A stretch of 64,000 nt of DNA from Bradyrhizobium sp. NP1 (GCF_030378205.1 NZ_CP127385.1:248001-312000), one strand, 5' to 3'. Shown: positions 17,018 through 26,448, counted from the stretch's first letter. The notes: generated by a model from the sequence alone, not told the origin. Program-made: numbers and translations.

Positions 17018-18310
17018 ATGAAGTCGATTTTGCATCGATCCGTTCTTTTGCTCGCCGCCGCGGCGCTGATCGCGGGAACAAGCCTCACGCGCGCGCAGGC
17101 GCAGGACAACCGGCCGCTGAAGAAATACGAATCCGGCACCAAGGACTTCTGGACCCACCCGCCGGATGACTGGTTCCTCGGCGACGAGACCGACGCGCAG
17201 AAGGGACTGGCGCCGCCGTCAGGGCCGCCGACCGGCGCTTCCGAAGCCGAGCTCGCCGCGCTGATCAAGAAGATCAAGCTGCCTGACGGCTTCAAGATCG
17301 AGGTGTGGGCGCCCAACGTGCTCGCCGCGCGGCAGATGGCCTGGGGCGACAAGGGCACGCTGTTCGTCGGCTCGTTCGGCCTCGGCAACGTCTATGCGAT
17401 CACCGACAAGGACGGCAAGAAGGAGGTCAAGACCATCCTCAAGGGCCTCAACATGCCGACCGGGCTCGCCTTCAGGGACGGCGCGCTCTACGTCATCGCG
17501 GTCGACAAGCTGATCCGCTACGACAATGCGGAGGCCAATCTCGACAATCTCGGCCAGGGCAAGGTGGTCTATGACGACATGCCTTCCTATGCCGCGCATG
17601 GCTGGAAATACATCGCCGTCGACAAGGACGGCTGGTTCTACATTCCGTTCGGACCGCCCTTCAACATCGGCATTCCCCCGACCAGCGTGTCGCAGATCCG
17701 CCGCGTCGATCCGAAGACCGGCAATGCCGAGGTCTGGGCGCTCGGCGTCCGCAACTCGGTGGGCGGCGACGTCGATCCGCGCAGCGGCAAATACTGGTTC
17801 ACGGAAAATGCGCGGGACTGGATCAGCGACGACCTGCCCTCGGACAAGCTGAACGTGATCAACAAGATCGGCGAGCATTTCGGCTATCCCTATTGCCACC
17901 AGGGCGACATGCCGGATCCGAAATTCGCGATGGGTCATACCTGCGCGGAGTTTTCGCCGCCCGCACTCAACCTCGGCGCCCATGTCGCGCCGCTCGGCAT
18001 GAAGTTCTATACCGGCGACCAGTTCCCCGCCGAATACAAGAACTCGATGCTGATCGCCGAGCACGGCTCCTGGAACCGGCATAAATACCAGGGCGGCCGC
18101 ATCGTGCGCGTGACCGCCGATCCCGACGGCAAGAACGCCAAGCAGGAGGTGTTCGCGTCCGGCTGGATCGAAGGCGACCAGGGCTATCTTGGCCGTCCCG
18201 CCGACATCGTCCTCGCCAAGGATGGCTCGATCCTCGTCGCCGACGACTGGGCCGGTGCGATCTATCGCATCAGCTACGGCGGCAACGGCACCGCGGCCGC
18301 GAAGAAGTAG
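17018..18310 (+). CDS. Periplasmic PQQ-type sugar (sorbosone/aldose) dehydrogenase-like protein
   Basis: 430 residues from ATG 17018 behind AGGGAG. It has a signal peptide (MKSILHRSVLLLAAAALIAGTSLTRAQA) and a six-bladed beta-propeller of the soluble glucose/sorbosone dehydrogenase family: LPDGFKIEVWAPNVLAARQM, FVGSFGLGNVYAI, LNMPTGLAFRDGALYV, EVWALGVRNSVGGDVDP, the NEIG-like NKIGEHFGYPYCHQG, IAEHGSWNRHKYQG and GRPADIVLAKDGSILVADDWAG. PQQ binding is inferred from the family. A diheme cytochrome c gene follows at 18496 and could accept its electrons. Confidence 0.87.
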   Translation: MKSILHRSVLLLAAAALIAGTSLTRAQAQDNRPLKKYESGTKDFWTHPPDDWFLGDETDAQKGLAPPSGPPTGASEAELAALIKKIKLPDGFKIEVWAPNVLAARQMAWGDKGTLFVGSFGLGNVYAITDKDGKKEVKTILKGLNMPTGLAFRDGALYVIAVDKLIRYDNAEANLDNLGQGKVVYDDMPSYAAHGWKYIAVDKDGWFYIPFGPPFNIGIPPTSVSQIRRVDPKTGNAEVWALGVRNSVGGDVDPRSGKYWFTENARDWISDDLPSDKLNVINKIGEHFGYPYCHQGDMPDPKFAMGHTCAEFSPPALNLGAHVAPLGMKFYTGDQFPAEYKNSMLIAEHGSWNRHKYQGGRIVRVTADPDGKNAKQEVFASGWIEGDQGYLGRPADIVLAKDGSILVADDWAGAIYRISYGGNGTAAAKK

Positions 18311-18326
18311 GCGCTTTTTTGAATTT

Positions 18327-18366
18327 GGAGGCTGCGGCTTGCGCAGGGCGCGCGGCCGCAGCCTCC
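18327..18366 (+). terminator. Strong stem-loop after the dehydrogenase gene
   Basis: A 12-bp perfect stem (GGAGGCTGCGGC with GCCGCAGCCTCC) lies 17 bp after the stop, followed by ATTGTTT. The T-run is weak, so it may be a terminator or an mRNA-stabilising hairpin that lowers expression of the cytochrome gene. Confidence 0.6.
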
Positions 18367-18400
18367 ATTGTTTCAACTGTCGGGCGCCTTCATCACGCGC

Positions 18401-18481
18401 GTCATGCCCGGACTTGATCCGGGCATCCATCATAAAAGCGCTTTTGTCGGGATGGATTGCCGGGTCAAGCCCGGCAATGAC
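18401..18481. repeat. Dispersed palindromic repeat, family D
   Basis: GTCATGCCCGG...CCGGGCAT and ATTGCCGGG...CCCGGCAATGAC arms around AAAAGCGCTTTT. It is a variant of family B with different inner arms, located just upstream of the cytochrome c gene. A short fragment (GTCATTCCCGGGCGC) lies after the stop at 29704-29718. Confidence 0.7.
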
Positions 18482-18495
18482 GGGGAGGAGTTCGG

Positions 18496-19077
18496 ATGCG
18501 AGTTACGTTAGGCGGAGCTCTGCTTGCCGCAACGATTGCGTGCAGCTCGTTTGCGCACGCGGCCGATGTCGCCGCGGGCAAGCAAAAGGCCGAGGTCTGC
18601 GCCGGCTGTCACGGCGACAACGGGATCTCGCAGATGGAGAACATCCCTTCGCTCGCGGGCCAGCCCGACCAGTTCATCCAGTGGCAACTGGTGTATTTTC
18701 GCGCCGGCGCCCGCAAGAACGAGCAAATGCAGCCGATCGTCGAGCAGATCACCAACGAGGACATCCGCAACCTCGGGGCCTATTTCTCCTCGCTGACGCC
18801 GCCAAAGCCACCGGCCGACGACGATCCGGATCTCTCGAAGAAGGGCGCGCAGGCCGCAGTCGGGCGGCGCTGCGCCTCCTGCCATACCGACAATTTCGCC
18901 GGCACCAAGGCGGTCGCGCGGCTCGCCGGACAGCGCGAGGAATATCTCGTGAAAGCGCTGCACGACTACAAGGCCGGCCAGCGCGTCGGTGGCGGCCAGG
19001 CCGCGATGGCCGACGTCGCCTATCCCTTGAGCGACGAGGAGATCACCGCGCTGGCGCATTATCTCGCGCATCTGTGA
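18496..19077 (+). CDS. Periplasmic diheme cytochrome c (c4 type)
   Basis: 193 residues with a signal peptide (MRVTLGGALLAATIACSSFAHA). Two heme-c sites are visible: CAGCH (Cys35, Cys38, His39) and CASCH (Cys126, Cys129, His130), with likely Met ligands at Met78 and Met171. The two halves are homologous (SLAGQPDQFIQWQL and RLAGQREEYLVKAL), the cytochrome c4 arrangement. It probably takes electrons from the upstream dehydrogenase and passes them to the respiratory chain. Confidence 0.93.
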   Translation: MRVTLGGALLAATIACSSFAHAADVAAGKQKAEVCAGCHGDNGISQMENIPSLAGQPDQFIQWQLVYFRAGARKNEQMQPIVEQITNEDIRNLGAYFSSLTPPKPPADDDPDLSKKGAQAAVGRRCASCHTDNFAGTKAVARLAGQREEYLVKALHDYKAGQRVGGGQAAMADVAYPLSDEEITALAHYLAHL

Positions 19078-19107
19078 CTCTTCATCCCCCCTGGAAGGGA
19101 TGGGTGA

Positions 19108-20028
19108 TCACGCCCGCTGGTTCTCGTAGGCCTTCAGATGCGTGTAGGCGGTGCGCAGCTTCGGCACCGGAATCTTCGCCGCATCCGCGCGGGCGATGAG
19201 ATCGCCGATCACATGGTCGGCTTCGACCGGCAGGCCCGCCTTGATGTCGCGGAACATCGAGGCGGTCAAAGGCGAGCCTTCCAGCGCGAGCTGGCCCTTG
19301 ACGCGCTGGAAGAACGGTCCGCTCGGCTCGTGGCCTGCGGACTTGGCGATCGCGCTGCATTCATCCAGCATGCCGAGCAGGAAGTCCTTGCCGCCGGGCG
19401 CCGCGATGATGTGGCCGACCGCGGCGCGCATCAGGCTGGTCGAGGCGGCGAGCGTCGCCAGGAACACCCATTTCTCCCACATGTCCTGCATGACGTTCTG
19501 GCTTGCCGCCGCGCCGAATTGGCCCGACGCAAAGACGTCGGCGATGGCGCGCACGCGGTCGCTCAACCGGCCGTCGCGCTCGCCGAACCCGAGCGACTGC
19601 ATCGGCGCGAGCTGCACCACCTCGCGCTTCTCGTTCAGCGTGACCGCGATCGCGCAGAGGCCGCCGAGCACGCGCTCGCGGCCGAACCGCTCGTCGAGGA
19701 TGTTGAGATGCAGCATGCCGTTGAGCAGCGGAATGATCGCGGTCTTGTCGCCGACCGCCGGCGCAAAGGAGTTGATGGCATCGGCAAGGTCGAACGCCTT
19801 GCAGCTCAGCAGCACGACGTCGAACTTGTCCTTGATCGCATCGGCCTGAACCGTCGGCGGGTTCTTCAGCGTCACATCGCCATGGGGGCTTTTGATCACG
19901 AGGCCCGCGCTTGCCAGCTCCGAGGCGCGGCGCGGCCGCACCAGGAAGGTGACGTCCTTGCCCGCCTGCAGCAGCCTGCCGCCGAAATATCCGCCGATCG
20001 CACCGGCGCCGACCACGAGAACACGCAT
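19108..20028 (-). CDS. 2-dehydropantoate 2-reductase (PanE/ApbA family)
   Basis: 306 residues. The N-terminal Rossmann motif is VLVVGAGAIGGYFGGRLL. LLSCKAFDLADAI holds the conserved Lys region, PLLNGMLHLNIL the Asn, and EKWVFLATLAASTSLMR the catalytic Lys of the C-terminal helical domain; SMFRDIKAGLPVEADHVIGD is the family end motif. The reaction is NADPH reduction of ketopantoate to pantoate in coenzyme A synthesis. Paralogues with other 2-keto acids exist, so the pathway role is likely but not certain. Confidence 0.9.
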   Translation of the reverse strand: MRVLVVGAGAIGGYFGGRLLQAGKDVTFLVRPRRASELASAGLVIKSPHGDVTLKNPPTVQADAIKDKFDVVLLSCKAFDLADAINSFAPAVGDKTAIIPLLNGMLHLNILDERFGRERVLGGLCAIAVTLNEKREVVQLAPMQSLGFGERDGRLSDRVRAIADVFASGQFGAAASQNVMQDMWEKWVFLATLAASTSLMRAAVGHIIAAPGGKDFLLGMLDECSAIAKSAGHEPSGPFFQRVKGQLALEGSPLTASMFRDIKAGLPVEADHVIGDLIARADAAKIPVPKLRTAYTHLKAYENQRA

Positions 20029-20185
20029 GCTTCATCTCCCGTTTCTTGTCGCCGCCGCGGCGAGCCGCGTCCGCCGCGCGGCGTTTCGATGATCCGTCAA
20101 CCCATTGTGGCGCAGCCGGCGCGGCGCGTCCACGGGTCCGATGATGCCCATCATATAGGCGGCGAACGTCAAATCCGCTCGACTG

Positions 20186-20286
20186 GAGCATCGGTTCTGA
20201 TGGAATCAGAATCGATGCTCTAGATTCTTGTTTTGACGCGTTTTCTTCACGCGAACCGGTACCCACTTCGCTCGAAAGCGCTCTAG
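20186..20286. repeat. Dispersed palindromic repeat, family E
   Basis: GAGCATCGGTTCTGAT...ATCAGAATCGATGCTC (20186-20220) forms the first hairpin. TAGATTCTTGTTTTGACGCG, GCGAACCGGTACCCACTT and a right end CGAAAGCGCTCTAGA follow. The right end overlaps the TAG stop (complement of 20283-20285) of the MATE gene. It fills much of the 254-bp gap before panE. Confidence 0.82.
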
Positions 20287-21632
20287 ATCAGGCGCCGGAT
20301 CGTCTTCTTGTGCCACACCAGCCGGTAATAGGCCATCTGCAGCAGGAACATGGCGCCGAAGGTGATCGGATAGGCCGCCCATATGCCTTCCAGCCCGATC
20401 ACGCGGCTGAGCAGGAAGGCGGAAGGCACCTCGATCACGGTGATCGCGAATATCGAGATCAGGAGCGGCATCCACACCGTTCCGCTGGCGCGCATCGCGC
20501 CGGAAAACACGTAGGCCATGCCGAACAGCACGGTGCTCCACAGCACGATATGCAAGAGGCCCTGCGCCAGCTCGAGCACGGCCGCGTCGGTGATGAAGAA
20601 GCTCATCAGGGTGCGCGAGAACAAGTAGCCCAGCGCGACCAGGCCGCCGGTGAGAACCAGGTTCAACTCGAGGCCGGTGCGCACGATGGTGCCGATGTCG
20701 CCGGATTTGCCGCGGCCGATTGCCTGGGCGCCGAAGATCGAGACCGTGATCGCGATCGACATCGCCGGGAATTGCGCATAGCTCATCACCTGGCCGACTG
20801 CGCCATAGGCCGCGGTGGCGCTGGAGCCGAAACCGTTGACGAGGCCGATCAGCACCAGCTCCGCGAGCGACATCACGACCATGCCCATCGCGGAGGGGAT
20901 GCCGAGTCGCAGCACCGTCCGCAGCAGCGCGCCATCCGGCCGCATCGCGCGCAGAAATGCGGCATCGAAGGCGAGCGCATGGCAGCGGCGGCGCAGCTCG
21001 AACGAAAGCCACAGCACGGCAAAGCTGGCCGAGATCGCCGACGCCCAGGCCGCGCTGGCGACGCCGAGCTGCGGCAGGCCGAGCCAGCCGCGGATGAAAA
21101 CCGGCGTCAGCGCCAGTCCGGTCGCGGTCGAGAGTATCAGGGCGTAGAGCGGGGTGACGGTGTCGCCGACGCCGCGCAGCATTCCCGTCAGCAGCACGTA
21201 GACGAAGCTCAGCGGCATTGCCACCATCATGATCCGGGCATAGCCGTCGGCGGCGTCGAGAATGTCCGGTGGCGTCGCGAGCATGATCAAGAGCTGGCGG
21301 CCGAACAGGCCGCCGCCAATGGCGATCGTCAGGCCCAGCAGCAATGCGACGGTGAACGTCGTGCCCGCCACCGCCTTGACGCGATCGAGCTTGCCGGCGC
21401 CCCAGGCCTGTCCGATCAATACCGTCGCGCCAGAGCCCAGCCCCATCACGAAGGCAATGAAGAAGAACAGCACCGGAAAGAAGACCGAGACGGCGGCGAG
21501 CGCGTCTACGCCGATCATCTGGCCGAGATAGACGTTGTTGATGGTGCCGAACAGCGATTGGAGCACGTTGCTCAGCATCATCGGGCCGAGAAAGGCCAGG
21601 AAGGGTTTCAGGCGATCCGAGAGCGCGGGCAT
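20283..21632 (-). CDS. MATE-family efflux transporter
   Basis: 449 residues with 12 predicted membrane helices in two related halves. The N-half motif is FLGPMMLSNVLQSLFGTINNVYLGQMIG and the C-half counterpart is LGIPSAMGMVVMSLAELVLIGLVNGFG; MGLGSGATVLIGQAWGAGK and FGAQAIGRGKSGDI are equivalent loops. MATE carriers export drugs and metabolites using proton or sodium gradients. The substrate is not predictable. Confidence 0.92.
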   Translation of the reverse strand: MPALSDRLKPFLAFLGPMMLSNVLQSLFGTINNVYLGQMIGVDALAAVSVFFPVLFFFIAFVMGLGSGATVLIGQAWGAGKLDRVKAVAGTTFTVALLLGLTIAIGGGLFGRQLLIMLATPPDILDAADGYARIMMVAMPLSFVYVLLTGMLRGVGDTVTPLYALILSTATGLALTPVFIRGWLGLPQLGVASAAWASAISASFAVLWLSFELRRRCHALAFDAAFLRAMRPDGALLRTVLRLGIPSAMGMVVMSLAELVLIGLVNGFGSSATAAYGAVGQVMSYAQFPAMSIAITVSIFGAQAIGRGKSGDIGTIVRTGLELNLVLTGGLVALGYLFSRTLMSFFITDAAVLELAQGLLHIVLWSTVLFGMAYVFSGAMRASGTVWMPLLISIFAITVIEVPSAFLLSRVIGLEGIWAAYPITFGAMFLLQMAYYRLVWHKKTIRRLI

Positions 21633-21728
21633 GGTTGTTATTCCTGTTGTTGGCGCGGCGGATCGATGCCGCGCGGGTAGCGGTGTCTTGATGCAGAAAT
21701 TTTTGTGGCGCGCCGGGGCGCGACCGCG

Positions 21729-22313
21729 CTATTCGGCGCGGTCGCTATAGGCGAGCTTGACGAGGTGGTCGCGAATGTCCGCCGGCCAGGCCGCGATCTG
21801 GCTGACGAAGCGGCGGCGGTTGTCGGCGAACAGCGCGCGCGCGGCCTCCTCGAAGCCGGGCAGATTGCCCGCGATCGCCGACATGAAGTGATAGGCGGCC
21901 TCGCGCGCGGCCCGCTCGCGATCGCGGTCGCCGTTCAGCCGTCGCGCCTCCTCGACCAGCTTGCGCAGCGCCACCGACGCTCCGCCCGGCTGCCCGTTCA
22001 GCCATTCCCAGTGCCGCGGCAGCAGCGTGACCTCGCGCGCGACGACGCCGAGCTTCGGCCGGCCGCGTCCGCGCGGCTCCTCCGATGCCGGTTCCTCCGC
22101 CGGGGGCGGCGCAGCCGGCTCGGCGAAGCGCGCCGAGAGCGCGCGTTCGTCGCCGCGCAGGTCGAGATCGACCGCGCGACCGGTCGCGTCGCTGAAGATG
22201 GCAATTGGCTCGGCGGCCTGCGGCCCCGCCTTTTGCACGGCAAGCGCCACCTCGGAGAGCGGGCCTGACGCCAGCCGGCTCAAGCCTTTGAAGGCAGTGA
22301 AGGTTTGCGACAT
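21729..22313 (-). CDS. DUF2239-family protein
   Basis: 194 residues from ATG 22313 (MSQTFTAFKGLSRLASGPL) with a GGAG site. It has the family core RGRPKLGVVAREVTLLPRHW and EWLNGQPGGASVALRKLVEE, preceded by a Pro/Glu linker and followed by a helical tail (FMSAIAGNLPGFEEAARALF). Function unknown. Divergent from a GST gene, with two palindromic boxes in between. Confidence 0.88.
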   Translation of the reverse strand: MSQTFTAFKGLSRLASGPLSEVALAVQKAGPQAAEPIAIFSDATGRAVDLDLRGDERALSARFAEPAAPPPAEEPASEEPRGRGRPKLGVVAREVTLLPRHWEWLNGQPGGASVALRKLVEEARRLNGDRDRERAAREAAYHFMSAIAGNLPGFEEAARALFADNRRRFVSQIAAWPADIRDHLVKLAYSDRAE

Positions 22314-22340
22314 GGGGCTACTCCTGATTCGGTCCATTTA

Positions 22341-22380
22341 TTACCCGGGCAAAAATGCGCCGTCAATATCATCCGGGTAA
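22341..22380. promoter_or_regulatory. Paired TTACCCGGGTAA-like boxes between DUF2239 and GST genes
   Basis: Box 1 TTACCCGGGCAA (22341-22352) differs from a perfect 12-bp palindrome by one base. Box 2 TCATCCGGGTAA (22369-22380) differs by two. They are 28 bp apart in the shared upstream region of two divergent genes, which suggests joint control by one dimeric regulator. No regulator gene is adjacent. Confidence 0.5.
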
Positions 22381-22460
22381 AATATCCGCGACCATCGCAT
22401 AGCTCGACATTCGCCGGCGCCGCTGGCACCAAGCCCCGCGATACGGGGAAGGGGAACGCC

Positions 22461-23126
22461 ATGCTGACGGTGCATCATCTCAACAATTCGCGCTCGCAGC
22501 GCGTGCTGTGGCTGCTCGAAGAGCTCGGCGTGCCTTACGAGATCGTGCGTTACCAGCGGCGGCCCGACATGCGCGCGCCGCCCGAATTGCGCGCCATCCA
22601 TCCGCTCGGCAAGTCGCCCGTCATCACCGACAACGGCAACACCATCGCGGAGTCGGGTGCGATCGTCGAATATCTGGTCACGACCTACGGCAATGGCCGG
22701 CTGATTCCGCCGCCGAACACGCCGGAACGGCTGCGCTACACCTATTGGCTGCACTACGCCGAGGGCTCGGCGATGCCGCCTTTGCTGCTGAAGCTCCTGT
22801 TCACGCTGATGCCGAAGCGGGCGCCGGCGCTGCTGCGGCCAGTGGTGCGCAAGATCTCCAACCAGGCGATCGCGACCCTGGTCAATCCGCAGCTCCGGCA
22901 GCACATGGCGTATTGGGAGGGCGAGCTCGGCAAGACCGAATGGTTCGCCGGCAACGACTTCACTGCTGCCGACATCCAGATGAGCTTTCCCGTGGAAGCG
23001 GCCGCCGCGCGCGGCGGCCTCGATCAGGGACATCCCAAGGCGATGGCGTTTCTCGACCGCATCCATGCCCGGCCCGCCTATCAGCGCGCGCTGGAAAAGG
23101 GCGGGCCCTACGAAGTGGGGCGGTGA
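22461..23126 (+). CDS. Glutathione S-transferase
   Basis: 221 residues from ATG 22461 behind GGGGAAGGGGAA. The thioredoxin-like N-terminal domain has SRSQRVLWLLEELGVPYEI (catalytic Ser/Tyr region), HPLGKSPVITDN (cis-Pro) and TIAESGAIVEYL (glutathione-binding Glu-Ser). The helical C-domain has the N-capping box WFAGNDFTAADIQMSFPVE. It conjugates or reduces using glutathione in the cytoplasm; the substrate is unknown. Confidence 0.93.
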   Translation: MLTVHHLNNSRSQRVLWLLEELGVPYEIVRYQRRPDMRAPPELRAIHPLGKSPVITDNGNTIAESGAIVEYLVTTYGNGRLIPPPNTPERLRYTYWLHYAEGSAMPPLLLKLLFTLMPKRAPALLRPVVRKISNQAIATLVNPQLRQHMAYWEGELGKTEWFAGNDFTAADIQMSFPVEAAAARGGLDQGHPKAMAFLDRIHARPAYQRALEKGGPYEVGR

Positions 23127-23193
23127 TCTTCAGACCCAGGCGTCGTGAACCTGGCTTGATCAAGCCACGGCGTCTGATCTTCACTCGTCACAT

Positions 23194-24586
23194 CTAGTTC
23201 TGCGTCGCCGCGATCGCTTCCTTGACCAGTCGTGCGAGCCCACGCATGTCGCCGGTGGGATCGACGGAATCGCCGAGCCGCACCACCACCATGTGCTGCG
23301 AGGGAATGATGACGATGCGCTGGCCGAGATCGCCCGAGGCAAAGAACGCATCGTGCGGGATGCCGAGCCCGCAGCGGCGCAAGACCATGCTCGGTCCGGT
23401 TGGTCCAGAACCCTGCGCCATAGTCGGTGTCGAGCGTCGCGGCAGCGGAGAAATCCACCCAATCCTCGTGCAGGATGCGGTTGCCGCCGACTACGCCGTC
23501 ATTGAGGTAAAGCAGGCCGAAGCGCGCCCAGTCGCGCGCGCTCGCGAACATATAGGTCGATGCCTGCAAGGTGCCGGCGCCGTCGAATTCCAGCGTGACA
23601 TCGCGCATGCCGAGCGGATTGAACAATTCGCGCCAGGCGTAGGCGAGGCTTTGCTCGGGGCCGCCGGTCGCCTCGCGGATGATCCGCGCCAGCAACTGCG
23701 TGCTCGGGCTGGAATAGGCCCAGCGCGTGCCGGGTGGAGCAATCGGCCGCGCCTTCACGGCAAACGCGGCCATATCGTTGTGCAGCAGCAGCATCCGGCT
23801 CGATGCGTCGAAGCCGGAATTGGTCTCGTCGAGATCGAGGCCGGTTGTCATGCGCAACAGATGTTCGACCTCGATCTCACGCCGGGGATCGGACGCGCTG
23901 CGCCATTCCGCGATCGGCGCCGGGATCGAGGGACTGGTCAGGCCCTGCTGGGTCATGATGCCGATCAGGGCGCTGACCACCGACTTGGTCAGCGAAAAAC
24001 CCATCAGCGGCGTGTGAGCGCCGATGCCGCTGGCGTAGCGCTCGGCGATGATGCGGCCGTCGCGCACGACGACGACAGCCTTGGTGCGGCGGAACGGCGG
24101 CGTCTCCGGTTCCGCGAAGGCGTGATCGAGCATCGCTTTCAGCGCGGGATCGGAGGGTTCGACCACCGCTTCGCCGGCGATCTCGGGCAGCAGCGGCGGC
24201 GCCTTCGCCGCCTTCACGGCCTGCAGATCGCTGCGCAGCACATACGGCTCGACGCCGTCGAACAGCATCACGCAGCCGAGCCCGTCATGGAAGGCGGCGC
24301 GGCTTTCAAACAGGCCGAGGATCGAGCTATCGACGATCCCAGCGTTGCGGTCGACATGGAAACGCAGGAGCGGCCGCAGGATGCGGACACCCTCCCGCTC
24401 CGTCGTCTCGGCAAACACGACCTGTGGATCGAAGCCGGAGACGAAGCTCTTGCTGCACACGACATGGGCGACGAAGCCGGTCGCGACCCGCAGCGCGCGG
24501 TCGGGCCGCAACAGGAGCGCCGCCGCCGCGGCAAGTGCAAGCGTCGCAGCGAGCGCGGCGACGATCCCTCTCCGCGGCATGGCCAT
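23194..24586 (-). pseudogene. Serine hydrolase (beta-lactamase class C fold), frameshifted
   Basis: The first about 400 residues (ATG 24586) are a class C beta-lactamase-type hydrolase with an N-terminal anchor/signal, SLTK at Ser198-Lys201, and YSSPSTQLL as the Tyr motif. At about 23371-23385 the frame changes. The main frame continues into non-conserved Arg-rich sequence to 23108, while the true C-terminus (GLGIPHDAFFASGDLGQRIV, IPSQHMVVVRLGDS) is in another frame ending at 23194. A single-base loss, or gain of two, after the codons for TNRTEHGLAPL would explain it. It is either a recent pseudogene or a sequencing error. Confidence 0.85.
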
Positions 24587-24606
24587 GCGCCCGGCCCGTC
24601 ATGGCC

Positions 24607-25905
24607 TCACGTGCTGGCGTGCAGCACCCGCCCGCGCGTTTCCGGCAGCGCATAGGCGGTGAGGAAGAACACGCTGTAGGCTGCGACCGCGAAGATCGCG
24701 ATCGCATTCGCAAGCGAGGTCGAGGCCGAGAGCGCGCCGACCAGGAACGGGAACAGCGCGCCGATGCCGCGGCCGAAATTGTAGCAAAAACCCTGGCCGG
24801 AACCGCGCAACCGTGTCGGATAGAGCTCGGTGAGGAAGGCGCCGACGCCGGAGAAATAGCCCGAAGCGAAGAAGCCGAGCGGGAACCCGAGCAGCCACAA
24901 CAGCTCGTTGGACAGCGGCAATTGCGTGTAGAGCAGCACCACCGCGATCGCTCCGAGCGAGAAGATCAGGAACAGGTTGCGCCGCCCGATACGGTCGGCA
25001 AGCCAGGCGCCGACCAGATAGCCGGCGAACGAGCCGATGATCAGCGTCGCGAGATAGCCCGTGGAGCCGACGATCGAAAGATGACGCTCCTTGGTGAGAA
25101 ACTGAGGCACCCAGAAGGTGATCGCGTAATAGCCGCCCTGACAGCCGGTCGCCATCAGCGAGGCCAGGATGGTGGTCTTCAGGATCGGCCCCTCGAATAT
25201 TTCCCACAGCGGGGGCTGGTCGCCGCTCGCGATCTGCTTGTTGCGGGTTTCCGCAGCGATCTCGGGCTCGGTGACGTAGCGGCGGAGATAAAACACCAAA
25301 AGCGCTGGCAGCGCGCCGATCACGAACATCCAGCGCCAGGCGGTCTCGGCGGGGAAGATCGAGAACAGGATCGCCTGCGCCAGCACCGCGATGCCCCAGC
25401 CGACCGCCCAGCCGGACTGCACCGAGCCGACCGCGCGGCCACGATATTGCGGCCGGATCGCCTCGCCCATCAGCACGGCGCCCGCCGCCCATTCGCCGCC
25501 AAAACCGAGGCCGAGCAGGGCGCGCGCGATCAGGAGCTGGTCGAAACTTTGCGCGAGCGCGCAGAGCAGCGAGAAGAAGGAGAACCACAGGATGGTGAAC
25601 TGCAGCGTTTTCACGCGGCCGATGCGGTCGGCGAGGTAGCCGCCGAGCCAGCCGCCGACCGCGGAGGAGAGCAGCGTCGCCGTGCCGGCGAGCCCGGCGG
25701 TGCCGGCGTCGACCTTCCACAGCGCGATGATGGTGCCGATGACCAGCGGATAGATCTGGAAATCCATGCCGTCGAGCGCCCAGCCTGACGCGCAGGCCCA
25801 GAACGTGTGCCGCTCCGGCGGGTTCATGTCGCGGTAGAAGGCGAGGAGGCTGGTGTCCTCGATGGAGGCGACTTCGATCGCTTCCGTGCGCTCGGTCGTG
25901 GCCAT
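24607..25905 (-). CDS. MFS transporter (sugar/organic acid:proton symporter group)
   Basis: 432 residues and 12 helices. The MFS motif after helix 2 is GGYLADRIGRVKTL and its second-half copy is GAWLADRIGRRNLF; helix 4-5 reads ARALLGLGFGGEWAAGAVLM and the GFGGEW motif is typical of the metabolite:H+ symporter group (like ShiA, NanT or AAHS members). DGMDFQIY in helix 1 has the acidic residue of aromatic acid and related carriers. The substrate is undetermined. Confidence 0.9.
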   Translation of the reverse strand: MATTERTEAIEVASIEDTSLLAFYRDMNPPERHTFWACASGWALDGMDFQIYPLVIGTIIALWKVDAGTAGLAGTATLLSSAVGGWLGGYLADRIGRVKTLQFTILWFSFFSLLCALAQSFDQLLIARALLGLGFGGEWAAGAVLMGEAIRPQYRGRAVGSVQSGWAVGWGIAVLAQAILFSIFPAETAWRWMFVIGALPALLVFYLRRYVTEPEIAAETRNKQIASGDQPPLWEIFEGPILKTTILASLMATGCQGGYYAITFWVPQFLTKERHLSIVGSTGYLATLIIGSFAGYLVGAWLADRIGRRNLFLIFSLGAIAVVLLYTQLPLSNELLWLLGFPLGFFASGYFSGVGAFLTELYPTRLRGSGQGFCYNFGRGIGALFPFLVGALSASTSLANAIAIFAVAAYSVFFLTAYALPETRGRVLHAST

Positions 25906-26063
25906 GTGGCGGTCCCTCGGAAAAGTGCGCCAGCGGCCTCCTTGGCGAGGAGCCGCGATTCTTGCTTATGATGCGCTAAATTGGCGCGGATCGACGCGCC
26001 TGTCATCAGGCAATCAACCGCCGGACAGCGCCGTTGTTCAAGACTGCGCGGGAAAAATACCGA

Positions 26064-26408
26064 TCAGGCCGCCTCGCCGAAAGGTCCCATGGCGCCAAGC
26101 CGAACGGTCAGCAATTCGACGGCGGTGACGGCAACATGCGGCCCTTGCCGCACGCCGGCCGGCGTCGTCCAGAAGGTGCCGGCCTCGCAGCGCCGTCCGC
26201 CGGTTTCGACCGTGCCTGACAGCACCAGCACGAACTCGTCGGCGGGATGGGTGTGAACCGGGATCACCGTGCCCTTTGCCAGCCTTGCGCGGTGAATGGA
26301 GCCCTCGGGCACCGGCTGCGCCAGCGGCAGAAGGTCGACGCCGGGGAGAAAGTCCACCTTGATCCAGGCATCTTCATCGGGCGAAACGAAGCTTTGCTGG
26401 CGGCTCAT
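26064..26408 (-). CDS. Cupin-domain protein (ChrR-like)
   Basis: 114 residues, one cupin barrel. Motif 1 is IPVHTHPADEFVLVLSG (two His and a Glu as metal ligands), and motif 2 is AGTFWTTPAGVRQGPHV. It resembles the anti-sigma ChrR cupin domain without the zinc-binding N-terminal part. The metal and substrate are unknown. It lies 40 bp from the gamma-glutamyltransferase gene on the same strand, downstream of it. Confidence 0.85.
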   Translation of the reverse strand: MSRQQSFVSPDEDAWIKVDFLPGVDLLPLAQPVPEGSIHRARLAKGTVIPVHTHPADEFVLVLSGTVETGGRRCEAGTFWTTPAGVRQGPHVAVTAVELLTVRLGAMGPFGEAA

Positions 26409-26448
26409 GGCAGGTCACTCCGGCGGGCAATCGTGAGGGGAATTTCTG

